A DNA stretch of 64,000 bases from Portulaca oleracea (Eukaryota; Streptophyta; Magnoliopsida; Caryophyllales; Portulacaceae): assembly GCA_029582165.1 (NCBI GenBank), contig CM055875.1, positions 10,476,785-10,540,784 of the forward strand, written 5' to 3'. A program made the position numbers and the translations under genes. This document shows, piece after piece, positions 45,136 to 57,110 of the stretch. The notes under the pieces were generated by a model that worked only from the letters and a program-made list of their open reading frames with translations, was not told where the DNA came from and did not search any database. Positions within the stretch are counted from its first letter, which is position 1. Each line of letters starts with the position of its first letter.

Positions 45136-47009
45136 TTATTCGATAGCAGTAGTCCCTTCTTGGATTCGAGCCTTTTCCTTTGATGCCCTTGTACCCTTTG
45201 CTTGAAGATCACCTTGCTTGGTATTCTTTGGAGGATCAATAGGGTTCACGTTGGGGGGCACACTTGGGAGGACGACGAGAGGTTGAGGGCTGCCGTGGCT
45301 TTGGCTCTCATCAGTAGGCCCTTTGCAGCTAGGGTCTGTGTTTAGGCTTGAGGAAATGATCTCCTTATATTCACTAAACTCAGGGCGTTCAGTGATCATA
45401 AAAGTAATGAGCTCGGATTCACCTCCCTTGGGTTTGGATGATTGTGATGCTTTTAGGGGAGCTAGGGTTACCTTCTTGTTGTGTACCATCAGAGCGTTGG
45501 TATTAGCTCTTCCATCATGTGTAAAACTCCTGTCAAATAACCACGATCTTCCAAGCAGAATATGACAGGCACCCATAAGTATTACGTCACACCATATTGA
45601 ATCTTGATAAGACTTTCCAATAGAAAAGCTTACCAAACAGCGTTGATTCACCTTTAAGTCTTTACCCTGGTTGAGCCATTGAACAGTGTATGGCGATGGG
45701 TAAGGGCTTGTAGGGAGTTGAAGCTTGTTCACCATAGTAAGAGAAGCTGCGTTAGTACAACTTCCACCATCAACGATCAAAGAACAAACTTTCGCTTGCA
45801 TAGTACAACGAGAATGGAAGATGGCTTCCCGTTGTTGTTGATCTTCAAGATCTAGAGAGCTATTGAGAACTCTCCTCATAACCAGCATTTCTCCTTCATC
45901 TGGTTCCTCCACTACTTCTTCAGCAGATTTTCCATGATAAGCGCATACTTCTTCTTCCACATCCTTAGGTTCAAGTTCAATGAGAGCGCTTTGAAACTCT
46001 ATGAGTGTGATGGCTCTCTTGTAAGGGCATTCAGAGGCTATGTGGCCTAGCCCTTGGCATCTAAAGCACCTCCTCCTATCAGTTGGCATAGCCTACATGG
46101 GTTTGAGGACGGTTTGAGGAGGAGGTTGGGGCGTTTTTGTGACAGACGTTTGGGAGGGGGGTTGGCTGTTTTGTGGAGTGTATGTTTGGGGTGAGTAGGG
46201 GGATCTTTGTGAGCTAGGGTTTCTATTTGTCGCATCCTTTCCCCTTCTCTTTCTTTACTGTTCCACTTTGTTAGCCAAAGTACTCAATTCATCGAGAGTT
46301 TCATAAGGTTGAAGTTCCACCACATACCTTATACTTTCGTTTCGTTCAGACCCGCTAGATACCTCACAATAGTTTGAGGTTCATCTTCCTTCAGACTACA
46401 CCTCTAGAGCAGATGTTCGAAATCTTTATTGTATTCTTCCACACTTTTGCTTCCTTGGGCGAGTTGTTGTAGTTTGAAGTAGTTGTCCTTGAAATAGCTC
46501 ACATGAAGAAACTTAAAGTGAAGTTTCTTCTTAATCTTTTCCCAAGTGCGGATCTTTTCTTTCCCGACATGCTGTCTCTTCTTCTGTAAGTTAGTCCATT
46601 AAATACTAGCATACTTTCGAAGTTTAAGAGCAATGTACTTGACTTTCTTTTCATCGAAAATGTCTTTTAGATCAAAGACCCTTTCTACAGTTTGAATCCA
46701 ATCAAGAAAAACTTCAGGATCAAGATTACCTTCTAATTTAGGAATGTCCACCTTAAAGTTGAGCCTTTCTTCTCTGTACTCACGCCTAGGACGACGTGAT
46801 CTCCTTGATGAGCTCGTGGAGTGTGCGGCTTCACTAAAAATCTTGGGGACGTCCTCTTCTTCAGGATCTCTCGGTGTCCTGAATTGATTGTTCAAGCACC
46901 ACTTCAACTGATAAGTGAGATAAGCCACTCTTGCTTCCAATTAAGTTTTCTCATGTAGTAGTTGTTCATTAGCAACTGTATCATCGTTGCTTTTGCTCCC
47001 AGATGCCAT
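45136..47009 (-). pseudogene. Gag-protease of Ty3 element 2
   Basis: Gag starts MASGSKSNDDTVANEQLL at 47009, meets an in-frame TAA near 46943, continues LEARVAYLTYQLKWCLNN, FKVDIPKLEGNLDPEVFLDW (capsid), then breaks near 46600. A 317-codon frame (46089-45136) carries the CCHC knuckle RCFRCQGLGHIASECP and the aspartic protease VCSLIVDGGSCTNAASL, with DGG at the DTG/DSG site as in many plant Ty3 elements, and HILLGRSWLFDR. It ends at a stop after TTAIE, without RT. Confidence 0.9.
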
Positions 47010-47104
47010 AGGTATGGATGGATGAGGTTTTTCGTAACTTTGGGAATGGAGGGGAATGTGTTTGGACTGTTTGTGGGGTTTAGGGTTGCACTCAAGAAAC
47101 CTAA

Positions 47105-47116
47105 GCTCTGATACCA
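47105..47116 (-). other. Primer binding site of Ty3 element 2
   Basis: TGGTATCAGAGC on the minus strand, four bases inside the LTR edge. It is complementary to the 3' end of plant initiator methionine tRNA, the usual primer of plant retrotransposons. Confidence 0.9.
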
Positions 47117-47120
47117 CTTT

Positions 47121-48086
47121 TGATGTATAATAGGATCAAAGATTAGATCTTGATCAATTACACATCAATGAGAGACGTGCAACCAATCTGAATGTGGGAT
47201 GCTTCACGTGAATTAGAGTATGGGGAAGGGAATATCACGTGAAAGACAGGATCTTGGAAGGCTATTTGTGACGTGAGGTCTTTTGTGAGAGAGTACGGGA
47301 GGGGGATTTGGAAGAGAGTGACGTGAGAGAGAGGGAGAGGCTTTTGTCGTGAGGCCTTTGTGAGAGAAAGAGAGAGTTGCTTGAAAGTAGGGAAGTAGTT
47401 GAGGGAGAGAGGGAGGATGTTGGGGAGGAGAGAGAGTGAGAGTTGATTACCTTAGGGTTTGATTTATCTAACTAGAAGGATAGAAAGATAAAAAGTAACC
47501 AGGATAGTTCAAGGGATCTATCTTGATACAGAAACACCACAAGAAGAAACCCTAGGGCTACTTGACCTTCAACCTAGTTACAGAAACACCTTCTAGGTTT
47601 GGGGTTCAAGCTCTTCCTCACCACTTGGTTGCTAAACCAAGATACAATAGAAAAGATCAACGAGGTTCTCACGAAACACTCAAGGGGTAAGCTAAAAGCT
47701 TGTTTGTATTCATTCTCAAAATCAGGTGCCTTTGAAAGGCTACAAGCCTTGCTATTTATACTAACTAAGTCTCATACATATTAGGACTGTCCTACTTGGC
47801 GTGCAAGCCAAGGAATACTACTACTAGACGCCTAAGGTAACTATCTCCTCCTAGGATAAGGATTCCTTATCCTAGGGGAGTTAGTTATAACAATATCAAT
47901 CCTAATAGGAATTGGCTTTCCTAATCCAAGATGGATTATTTACAAATTAAGCCAACCTTATCTAGGACTAAAACAACTACTTGGCGCCAAAGCTAACCAT
48001 ATCACACGCCTAACACACCCTCTAGATCATTCTTGAACATTCTAGAACCTTCTAGACCAATCTAGACTCCTATGACTTGATGTCCA
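47121..48086 (-). repeat. 5' LTR of Ty3 element 2 (right copy)
   Basis: Plus strand TGATGTATAATAGG...GACTTGATGTCCA; intact TG...CA ends on both sides. The minus-strand TATA box lies near 47753-47765. It is the promoter-bearing copy. Confidence 0.92.
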
Positions 48087-50257
48087 AGACTTTGGATGCA
48101 AATGAAGACTTCACGAAAGCCTATGATGCAAACAAGTCTTGGATGCAAATGTGTTTGAGCAGTGCAAGAATCTCCCTTCTCTTAAATGGTGCTCCCACAA
48201 AGTCATTTCAGATGGGTTGAGGCCTTTGAGAAGGGACCCTCTTTCCCCTTTTCTTTATGTAATAGTAGCATAGGTTCTAATTGGGAGGATCATCAAGACC
48301 ATTGAACACGATCACTTTGAAGGTGTAGTAGTGGATTGAAGGAAGATCATGGTGTCTTGTCTGCAATTTGTAGATGATACACAGATTTTTGTCGAGGCAA
48401 ATATGCATAATTTAAAGAAGGTTAAGGATGTACTGTCGGGCTTTGAAATTTTTTAGGACCTGGGGTAAGTTACTCTAAGTCTAGTATAGTGGTGACCGGT
48501 AAAGAAGAAAGGTGGTTGAGGCAGTAGCGAATGAAGTTAGTTGTAGCCTAGTTTGTCTCCCCATAACATACCTAGGCCTACCGCTTGGAGCTAATATAAG
48601 GAAGAAGGAGTTTTGCTGATGCTGAATAAGATAAAAAAAAATTGAAGACATGGAAGGCCTTGTGTCTTTTTAGAGTAGGGAAGCTAGTTTTGATCAAGGC
48701 GGTGTTAAACAACCTTCCAAGTTATTATTTATTAATATACAATATGCATCATTTATGAAGGTTTGAATAATGAGGGAAGTTACAAAGCTTTGAAGAGTTG
48801 TGAGGTGATCTAAAAACCAAAGAAGCTAGGAGGACTTAGAGTGGGGATATGATGATATAGAACGCTAGCCTCTTATTTAAATGGCAGTGGAGGTATGCTT
48901 GTGAGGAAGGAGTTTTGTAGAGGAGGGTAATGCATTGAATACACAACGAAGATTATGTATTGCTGCCATCAATAACAATTACTTATATTCAAGGCCCTAA
49001 GAGAGAGATAAAGAAGTTCGGTGTTAATGATGAATTTGTACGAACAACTTCCTAGTTGAGTTTGATAATTCAAGCTGGGGAAGGGAAAAAGGTTAGGGTT
49101 TAGGAAGATCGTTGGGCTGAAATAGAGAGTCTAAGGGATCAATTTCCAAATCTATATAGTGTATCCTTGTACAAGAAACGTATGGTAACAAAATTGGGTT
49201 GGTTCGAAGGTGATATTTAGAGATGTGGGATGGCATGGAAACGTCAGTTGATGGTTAATGAAGTTGATGAGTTTGACAAACTCATAGATATCATGGTGGA
49301 GAAATACCCACAAAGGAATATAAGAGATGAAATCAAATGGGGAGATTCACGCGACTTTACTATAAAGTGGTAATGGCAGTAAATGAGAAGCTTAAGACAA
49401 CAACAATGGACTCCTTGGCAAGCTCTATATGGCTGAATTTAGCTCTAGCCAAAGTTGAAGTCATAATGTTGGTAATTGTGTTTGGGAAGCTTGATACAAA
49501 GGATTAACTGGTAAAGAAAAGGATGCTACAAGAGGAGCAAAACCTATGCTCATTTTGCTCGCAAATTGTGGAAGATTAGGACAATGTGATACTGAATTAC
49601 AATTTTTCATGGAACATATGGACATTAATATCCTCAAACCAGGGACAATTGATTTCCTAGTGCAACTTTTTGAGAAATGTTTTTGAAAGATGGCTAGAAA
49701 GAAGATTTGCAACTACCAGAAGGAAAAAGTTGCGGATGTTGAGTTGTTTTGTAATTGCTCAGACGATTTGGATGCATAGAAACCAGATTGTTTTTTATGG
49801 GAAGAAACCAGACATGGGTTTAGCTACACAGACAACGAGATGTAAAAGTGCTCTTTGGGTGCATCAATGAAAGGATCAAATTCCCTATTATGTAAAGCAA
49901 ATATACAACAATTCAGTTGTATTCCTCAATTTTTTGACTAGAGGTAAAGCATGGATATGAGGTCTAGTAGTAGAAAAAGGAGGACAACAAGCAACAATGA
50001 CAACATGTGCAATTTCAAACAAAGTTATTGTATTAAGTGCTTGCTTGTGTTAGACGCAGTTTCAGCTACTTTTGGCTTTTGTCTTGTTTGGTACGCCAAA
50101 TTAGGAAGTAGTGGGATATAGTTGCTCATTTCTTTTGGTGTTGGTATTAGTATTTGGTGAATAATTCATTTTGTTTTTTTGCTTTAAGGGTTCTAGGATC
50201 CTTTTGTGAATGGTATGGGCTATTTGGCCACTTAATGATAAAAATAAAAATAAAAAT
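48087..50257 (+). pseudogene. LINE-A: reverse transcriptase end, zinc finger and 3' tail
   Basis: Degenerate frames include GRGLRQGDPLSPF-like sequence near 48210-48250 (now LRPLRRDPLSPFLYVIVA), LQFVDDTQIFVEANMHNLKK (catalytic F-VDD box, 48360), thumb pieces (LFRVGKLVLIKAVLNNLPSYY), and a zinc-finger end (WLERRFATTRRKKLRMLSCF, IAQTIWMHRNQIV). It closes with AATGATAAAAATAAAAATAAAAAT. The part of ORF2 between the endonuclease and the RT core is missing at the junction with Ty3 element 2. Confidence 0.82.
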
Positions 50258-50269
50258 CAAGCTCTAGGA

Positions 50270-51188
50270 TCTTCACTACGTTGATGGATGCTAGCTCACA
50301 AAGATCCGAGTATTGAACTAGGATACACCATACAACCTCACACACACATCTGAATGCTTAAAACATAACAACTGATTGAAAGCAATTAGCTGGAATAGAA
50401 GACAACCCAAGATAGCACATAAAAGATAGGCTTGCTTACAACTGTTACTGACACACCTTTAGTTGCAATCAAGGGCAATGGACTCTCACACACATGCCTC
50501 TACAGACAAACCAAAGCATGGATGATCAAGCTCAGCTTACACTTGCTGGATTCTGCCAGGATCCAGTGACAGGAACTGATTGAACCAAGATTGAGAGTTA
50601 TAGGACACTCACAAGCTTTTAGAGGTACTAAGACACTCTAGAATACTATTGAATGAACACTGAGATGCCTTTCATTGATGGAAAACTTCAGAATATAAAG
50701 AAAGCTAACAGCTTGATTAGCAGCTGCTTAAGCATAAGCTTCTATCTAATCTCCTTGATCTAACTCTAACTTACAAAGCTTAAAACAAATACATATGATT
50801 ACATCCTAAGCTATCTAATATGATTCGGCTTACATTTGCTTAGAAAATAAAAGAGAAAAGCTAAGTAAAACCTGATTGGACCAATTTGCCAAAGAGTGGC
50901 AAAATGAGCCAATGGGAAGCTTTTCTATCGAAGGGGGTAAAACTTGATGTTACTGAGGTAATTCCCACGCAGCTACTAACCTGGAAATAATCTCAACAGG
51001 TTAATATTATGCTGGAAAGACCAAACAACCCCTAAAGACATAAATCAGGACATTATAGCCCCAAAACTTGGGTTCTGGAAAAACTGATAAAACAACCCTG
51101 CTGGGGTTGTCTGTTCTGACTTCTGAATCTTACTGTGCCATGCTCGATCATGCTTGGGACTTGGCTTGAACTTGAAAATGGCATGTCA
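50270..51188 (-). repeat. Probable 3' LTR of gypsy element 3
   Basis: This non-coding stretch lies immediately after, in minus orientation, the end of the gypsy polyprotein. It carries phrases found in other LTRs here (TTATAGGACACTCACAAGCT; compare TTATTAGGACACTCACAAAA at 15551). The right edge is probably GGCATGTCA at about 51188; the left edge was not defined. Confidence 0.4.
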
Positions 51189-51239
51189 AGGAACAAAAAA
51201 CTCCTAGGAAACCTTAGCTGAATCTTCCTCAATCAATAG

Positions 51240-53840
51240 ATATGACATAGAGAAAGCCAGCTGCTTGGACTGTTGTTGTTGGGAACTGAAGTTGGTCTTG
51301 ATGACCAATGTTGATGGGCTGAGTGGCTGTAGATGCCAGAACTTGCTTTACAAGTGTGTAGCAAGCCTGGATGGATGTTGTTGGTGGGTTGGTGGCTGCT
51401 GATGGTGCTGTACACCTCCTGCTGGGACTTTGAACTGCTGAGAAATATGCTGCAGAACTTGCTGTTTGTCCTGGACTTTGGAAGCCTGCTCTTTCTGCTG
51501 GATTTGCTTCCCTTGTTGCTGAGTAGTGTGAAACAACATGAACTCCTCCTTGTGCTGTTGCTGCAAGTGATGTATATTTGCCTAGCTATATACATCAAGG
51601 CCTAGCTACAAGGACCTTAATCCAGTTTGAAGCTACAAATGTTGTCTTGGGTAACATCATATACAAGGTTTATCAAGGTAGAAGGCGTAAAGGACCTTGA
51701 AGGTACTCTAAGCTTAGTTCTCACACTTCTAAGCTTATATGGAGTTACTCTCACATTTGGAGGACATCAATGAGCTTAAATCATTCTCAAGTCCTTATTG
51801 AGAAGTCATCTCTCACGGCAGCAAAAGACTCCATCAAGTACAATTCGATATTTTGCTCTATAATTCTAGATCCATACGTCTATTGAGGAAATCATCAAAA
51901 GACAGATTGGAGCTCTTTCAACAAGCTTTCCAATGGTTTTTGAATCATTGAAAACGGATAAGTATTGAAGGAGTTAGAGCATTTTCTTTCTAGAGTTGTA
52001 CTTTAGAGTTTATGATGTCATAAATAGGATATATAGTTGATTCTTGGTTTCTTGAACCCTAGGTACACGTCCAAGGGGTCTTAGAGTAGTATAAATAAAC
52101 TCCCTAGGGTGCCATTGTATTCATTCATTACATCTCATATCAAATACGAATCAAATTTAAACACATTGTGTTTTCTCTCTAGCTTGTGTGCTAGAATTGG
52201 TTCTCTTGAGGGAGAGTCTTTTGAATCTCTTCTTCTATTCTAAGATTAGCTATCTTAGATGGTGATAGGAAGAGTTGGAGGATTCTAGGAGTGGTGAATC
52301 TGTATCTCCTTAGAAGATCCCAAGCCATTATCATTCAAATCATCGATTCAACACCATTGTAAGTTCAATCATCAATTCGTTTGAATCTTTGAATGTCAAT
52401 TGCATTTTCGTTTCATCAAACTTCATTCCAACCAGAATACACTCATAAATCCATCCTTACATTTGTCCATATCATCCACCCCTTTCATTTATCATCCATT
52501 ATTCATCCAATTACATGCCATTCCATCGTTCTTATGGTTCATATCCTAGAGAATCAATCTAGATCTGTTCTACATTTCATGTGTAATGTGATCTTTGATC
52601 CCATTATACATCAGCAAGTGCTGGTGAAGATCCTTTGGAAGCCTCCTTTGTTGATGGAACTGCTGCTGTTGGCTGTTCTGCTTGATGGTCTCCATCATCC
52701 TCCCTAGGTTGAGGAAAGTTTGTCCTCAAACTTGGAAGGTCTTCATCTGCTGGGTAGTAAGGCCGACGATCTGCTACATTGAATGTTGCTGAGCCACCAT
52801 ACTCTTTAGATAGGTTCAACCTATAATCATTATCTCCAATTTTCTCAAGTACTTCAAAGGGGCCATCTGCTCTGGGTAATAACTTGCCTTTTCTCTTGTT
52901 GGGAAACCTGTCCTTCCTTAGGTGGATCCAAACTAGATCTCTTGGTTGGAAAGTCACCTTCTTCCTATGCTTGTTTGCTGAAGTAGACACCTGTTCAGTA
53001 TACTTGGAAATTTTCTCCTTCACTTGCTGATGAAGCTCCTTAATTTGATCTGCTCTTTTACCTGCTTCAAAACTAAATTTTACAGAAGTAGTTAGTGGAA
53101 CTAAATCCAAAGGGGAAATTGGATTTTTACCATAGACTACTTGGAATGGAGAGTAGCCTGTGGCCTTGGATGGTGCTTTGTTGTAAGCAAACTCAGCATG
53201 GGGCAAGAGAGTGTCCCATCTTGCTTTATTTTTGTGAATCAGTGCTCTCAATAGGACTCCAAGTGTTCTATTAGTAACCTCTGTCTGTCCATCAGTCTGT
53301 GGATGGCAAGTGGTGCTATACTTGAGCTGAGTGCCCAATTTCTTCCATAAAGTAACCCAAAAATGGCTCAAAAACTTGGTATCTTTGTCAGACACCATTG
53401 TCTTTGGCACTCCATGTAACCTGACAATCTCTTGGAAGAATAATTCAGCAACTCTTGTGGCATCAAAAGTGGTGTGGCATGGTATGAAATGTGCCATCTT
53501 TGAGAATCTATCAACCACCACCATGATTGAATCCTTCCCTCTCTGGGTTCTTGGCAAACCCACAATGAAATCAAGGCTGACATCTTCCCAAGGGCTGGTG
53601 GGAACTGGCAATGGTGTGTATAAACCTTGGGGTAGCCTGTGTGACTTTGCCAATTGACAATCAGTGCACCTCTTCAACAGATGCTCTACATCTTTCCTCA
53701 TCTTTGGCCAACTGTAGTGCTCTTTCAACATCAATAATGTTTTCTCAACTCCGAAATGTCGTGCTAAACTCCCTCCATGGACTTCTGAGATCAGTAGCTC
53801 TCTTAAGCTGCTCTTAGGGACACATTGACAGACCTAAAAC
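51240..53840 (-). pseudogene. Gypsy element 3: integrase and C-terminal tail, interrupted by a solo LTR
   Basis: From 53840 down: the end of a zinc-binding region (LRELLISEVHGGSLARHFG, WPKMRKDVEHLLKRCTDC), the integrase core WEDVSLDFIVGLPRTQRGKD (first Asp), VVDRFSKMAHFIPCHTTFD, VSDKDTKFLSHFW (second Asp), HPQTDGQTEVTNRTLG (Glu), then FQVVYGKNPISPLDL and a C-terminal region with FQPRDLVWIHLRKDRFP (GPY/F-type). All three DDE residues are kept. A solo LTR inserted at 51568-52613 cuts the Ser/Gln-rich tail; the frame is open on both sides of it. Upstream RT and RNase H are missing. Confidence 0.93.
51568..52613 (+). mobile_element. Solo LTR, 1046 bp, TSD GCAAG, same family as 16372-17497
   Basis: Starts TGATGTATATTTGCCTAGCT and ends CCATTATACATCA, flanked by the exact duplication GCAAG (51563-51567, 52614-52618). 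The plus-strand TATA box TATAAATAA is at 52090. Compared with the intron-5 copy it has a short insert near 51652 (GTAACATCATATACAAGG) and several small deletions. Inserted in the tail of gypsy element 3. Confidence 0.94.
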
Positions 53841-53847
53841 ATATAGG

Positions 53848-55221
53848 TGTCTGTGTACCGCAAGTGTACGGGTCTGTGTAGTAATAAAAATATCGTTCTC
53901 TCTCAGGGACTTGTGTTCAACTACGCACTAAACTAGTTCACTACAAAGGATGCTAGGTAGATCGAAAGGTTGTGGTAACGGTTTAGCTAATTAACTACAA
54001 AAGCAGGAAATTAGAGGATTTAATCAAATAATTAAAAGTGTTCAGAGGAGTCCACTCTAGTCAATTAATCAAATTATCAACTATCCCGGTGCAGGTAACA
54101 AGATAATTCGGGGTCTATAATCTTTCTAGGCCTTATCACTTCGATCTTTCGATCCTAGGTGAGTTACATTGATTAACCTAAACATTATTTATAACTATTT
54201 AGCTTAATCAAGGATAAGAACTGATTATAAAATGACACTAGGCAAGAATCATTATGTCTAACTATTTTCTAAACCTATTCAATCTACGCATTCCAATTCA
54301 AGACTCAAACTGTCGTTCTGTTGTCGAGAATCTAAAACCGTATCTGACTCAACTGCCGTTACATTGCCAAATTACCATGACATACATTGCACGCAAATTG
54401 AACGAGTAAAAGGATAACCTAACACCGAAACTGTATTCAAATTCAATCAAAAGACATCGAGTTTATCCCCCAAACAAAGGGAATTTAGCTACTCATAATA
54501 AAAACTAAGAAAGCGATAATAAAAACTGAATAACGAAGCATAAAGTAAATAGAAATTAAACCGAACGTTCGAGTCGTCGAATTCGATCTCTTCGTGTCAC
54601 TTGATTCAATCTCCTTCTTCTCCTCTTTCCTTCCTAATCTACTAGAACGGCTCCCCGAAGGGAGGAATTACAGACAAAACCTATGACTAAACGGCGTGTG
54701 AAATAAAGTTGGATTAAAGATTCGCCCTAAATTGAACGGCGGATGTTTCTTTTTATACGAGTCAGAGGACGCTGGCAGCGTCCAAAAAGACGCCACCAGC
54801 GCCTAAAATTAGCCGACAATCCCCAGCCTTTGCCCTAGATGCTGCTGAGGTGTGTTTAGGCCCTGGTGGGGGGTAAATTCACGCTGGCGGGGGGTAAATT
54901 CACGCTGGCGAGGGGTCTTGCGTGGCTTGGAGCTGGGTCGAGAGTTGATTTGGGCCAGCTTCAATTCTCTTTCTCTTCTTCTTATTTTCTTCAAATTTCT
55001 TCCTCTTTTATTCCACACTTCAATTCTTCTCAATTTTTCCACTTTTTCTTCCAATTTTCCATACTTTTAGGTGGGTTTTCAATAATTCCTGCAAAACATA
55101 CCAATTCTCGAACAAGTGAAGAGTATCATAGAAATTGGTATAAAAACATGGAATTTCAAGTATAAAAAGCATGAAATATATATATTTTGAGCCCTAAAAA
55201 TACTATATAAAAATCGCTTAT
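53848..55221 (-). repeat. LTR of the second Athila-like element
   Basis: About 1.37 kb. The plus strand starts TGTCTGTGTACCGCAAGTG and ends AAATCGCTTATCA. A minus-strand TATA box (CGTATAAAAAG) lies at 54749-54760. A 21-bp direct duplication (GGGGGGTAAATTCACGCTGG plus C) stands at 54868-54888 and 54889-54909. Confidence 0.72.
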
Positions 55222-57110
55222 CAAATGCCCCCATGCTTAGCTCTTGCTTGTCCCCAAGCAAGTCAGAATGAAAAACAGGAGAAAGGGCTCAAACAAGAAA
55301 AGGGACTGAAAGAAAGAGGATTTATAAAGGTTAACATAGGGTTAAAAACAAAATTGAACACCCCTTCAGGCTAACCAATCAGACACATCAATCCATCAAG
55401 CAAACACCAAGATTGGTTTGGAAGAGAACAAAACCATTGAGAAACAGATAGAATGAAGTTTTCGAAACTAAGTAGAGAGAACAAGTACTTCAAATGTGAA
55501 AAATCACCAACAGTCTTAATATAAATGCAAATATGCACGGTTGGTTATGGACGTAGGCCAGTCAAAAGAGCAAACCTCAGTTTAGGATAAAAACTTAACG
55601 CTCAAACACTCAAATTTGAATGTATGTGGGTTTTTCTCATACTCATACCAAAAGAAACAACCTACCATAGGCTTGGTAAGAATCTCGCTCTCCACTGCTA
55701 ATATGCAAATACACAAGTGACAATCAAGAGGACTTTTAGGGTTGTAACGAGGCTTAGGTTAAGGGAAAGGAGTGGTAAAATTTAGGTATGAGGAGTTAAA
55801 GAGCCATGCTTGGATTAATTTTCAACAAAGAACTACTCTCAATCTCACCTTCTTGCTTAATGTATGCAAGGAACTCATTTTTCTCCCTCGATATCAAACA
55901 TTACCTCATCAAACATTACAACCGGGTCAAAGACTTTCACAAATCTCAAACAAATCTCCCTAATCACCCTTTTTCTCTTGAATTCTTTTTTTTTCATTTT
56001 TTTATATTTTTTTAATTTATTTTTCTGCTTCTATTTTTGGTGGGTGATCAAGGGAGAAGAAATATAAAAATATAGCTTCGACCTCAATATATCAAAAGAA
56101 CATCATAACCAATTGGCTAACTCATAATTAATTGGGATATAATGTGTCCCAATTTAATTAAAATCAAAATTCACACCCCAAAATCTCAATTCCAATTCAT
56201 AGCAACACCAAACCAATTTTCGCTCCCGGAACAATGAACTCTCACTAATCCAAGCAATGCAAAGGGTAGGAATTATTAAAGGCCAAGGCTTGTATTGTCA
56301 AGGTTTCATCGCAAAAAGAAAGGTAATGAAAGGTTAGGCGGGGCTAAAGAAGGGTAATAATATCGTTAGGGAAGGCTATTTGGCTATGTAGTTTAATTAA
56401 TAAAGAAACGAATGCCTCAATCATATTGTCACAATATGCAATGCAAAGATGCAATTTCAAACAAGATGCAAAACAAGTTCTAGAGGTGCAGCTAATGGCG
56501 GAGTCTCTCAAGGAATAAAGGAATTGATAAAATGATCAATCCATAATTTTAGGCTATGTGGACTCACGGGATAGGGCTCAATCAACTAAACCTAGCCCAA
56601 AGATTTGCGGCACGCATATTTACAAATACTAAGATAGTCAAAGCAGTTAAACACACCTTTCAGAACTTGACTCAAAATCAGAGGATTCAAAGAAATCAGT
56701 TTTAAAAACTTTTAAGTTCTGAACCAAACTTTTTAAGGTAAAGCAAGACAAACTGAAAGTCTAATCGGTTTACAAATCATCATTGAAGGTGTTCCGGACA
56801 GGCTAATCCTAATCCTATATTATATTTTTGTTTTTTTTTCTTATCTTTTCTAATTCTTTTTGGTCATTTTCCTAATTTTCTAATTTTTTTTGGATTTTTC
56901 AAAGGTGAATGCGAATGAAAGAGAAAAAGAAACAAACTAAGAAAAAAGGAAAAGAAAAATCTATATGCTTCTACCTAATGCAATCTAGGTGAATGCAATT
57001 CTAAAACTAGAGGACAAACTAAAAAGAAAACATAGAAAGGAAAAACTAGTTAGAGTTGGAGTTTGGATAGGATTAGGAGTTGGAGTTAGAAGTGGAGTCG
57101 GAAACCTGCT
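53848..57110 (-). mobile_element. Athila-like element, 3' part (LTR plus untranslated region)
   Basis: In minus orientation: untranslated internal sequence (57110-55222), the polypurine region (GGGGACAAGCAAGAGCTAAG, then CATGGGGGCATT), and the LTR (55221 to 53848, starting TGATAAGCGATTTTT on minus). The layout and landmark phrases parallel 10141-13255. No intact integrase is readable upstream; a weak trace may lie at 57151-57351 (RKINSYHLFFNPEKKGA). It borders directly on gypsy element 3 at about 53848. Confidence 0.7.

Larger units (their letters stand above)
43415..48086 (-). mobile_element. Ty3 element 2: young gag-protease element with near-identical LTRs
   Basis: Two LTRs, each 966 bp (43415-44380, 47121-48086), differ at about 17 positions by my count, near 98% identity. 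In minus orientation the initiator-Met primer site TGGTATCAGAGC (47116-47105) follows the LTR, then gag, a CCHC knuckle and protease (47009 to 45136), a scrap of RT (about 45115-44915), a scrap like an integrase C-terminus (near 44880), and the other LTR. Most of RT, RNase H and integrase is deleted. The 5-bp flanks (GAGTG, AGACT) do not match. Confidence 0.9.
29739..50257 (+). mobile_element. LINE-A: L1-type LINE split by three later insertions
   Basis: The 12-bp duplication CAAGCTCTAGGA at 29727-29738 and 50258-50269 brackets the insertion, and the right end carries a (TAAAAA)n tail (50240-50257). After removal of LINE-B, Ty3 element 1 and Ty3 element 2, about 5.1 kb of LINE remains: 29739-30360, 37393-37776, 41489-43414 and 48087-50257. 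In order they hold an RRM-like ORF1 start, a zinc-knuckle trace, an endonuclease, and a reverse transcriptase with C-terminal zinc finger. It begins only about 370 bp after the DCN1-like poly(A) signal. Confidence 0.88.

Noticed and set aside
51233..51605. ORFs of 121, 90 and 72 codons on both strands
   Set aside because: They are shadow frames of the low-complexity Gln/Ser-rich tail of gypsy element 3. The frame continuous with the integrase is a different one.
54852..55165. Plus-strand ORFs of 72 and 99 codons
   Set aside because: They lie in an LTR across a 21-bp duplication and T-rich sequence, antisense to the LTR, with no domain.
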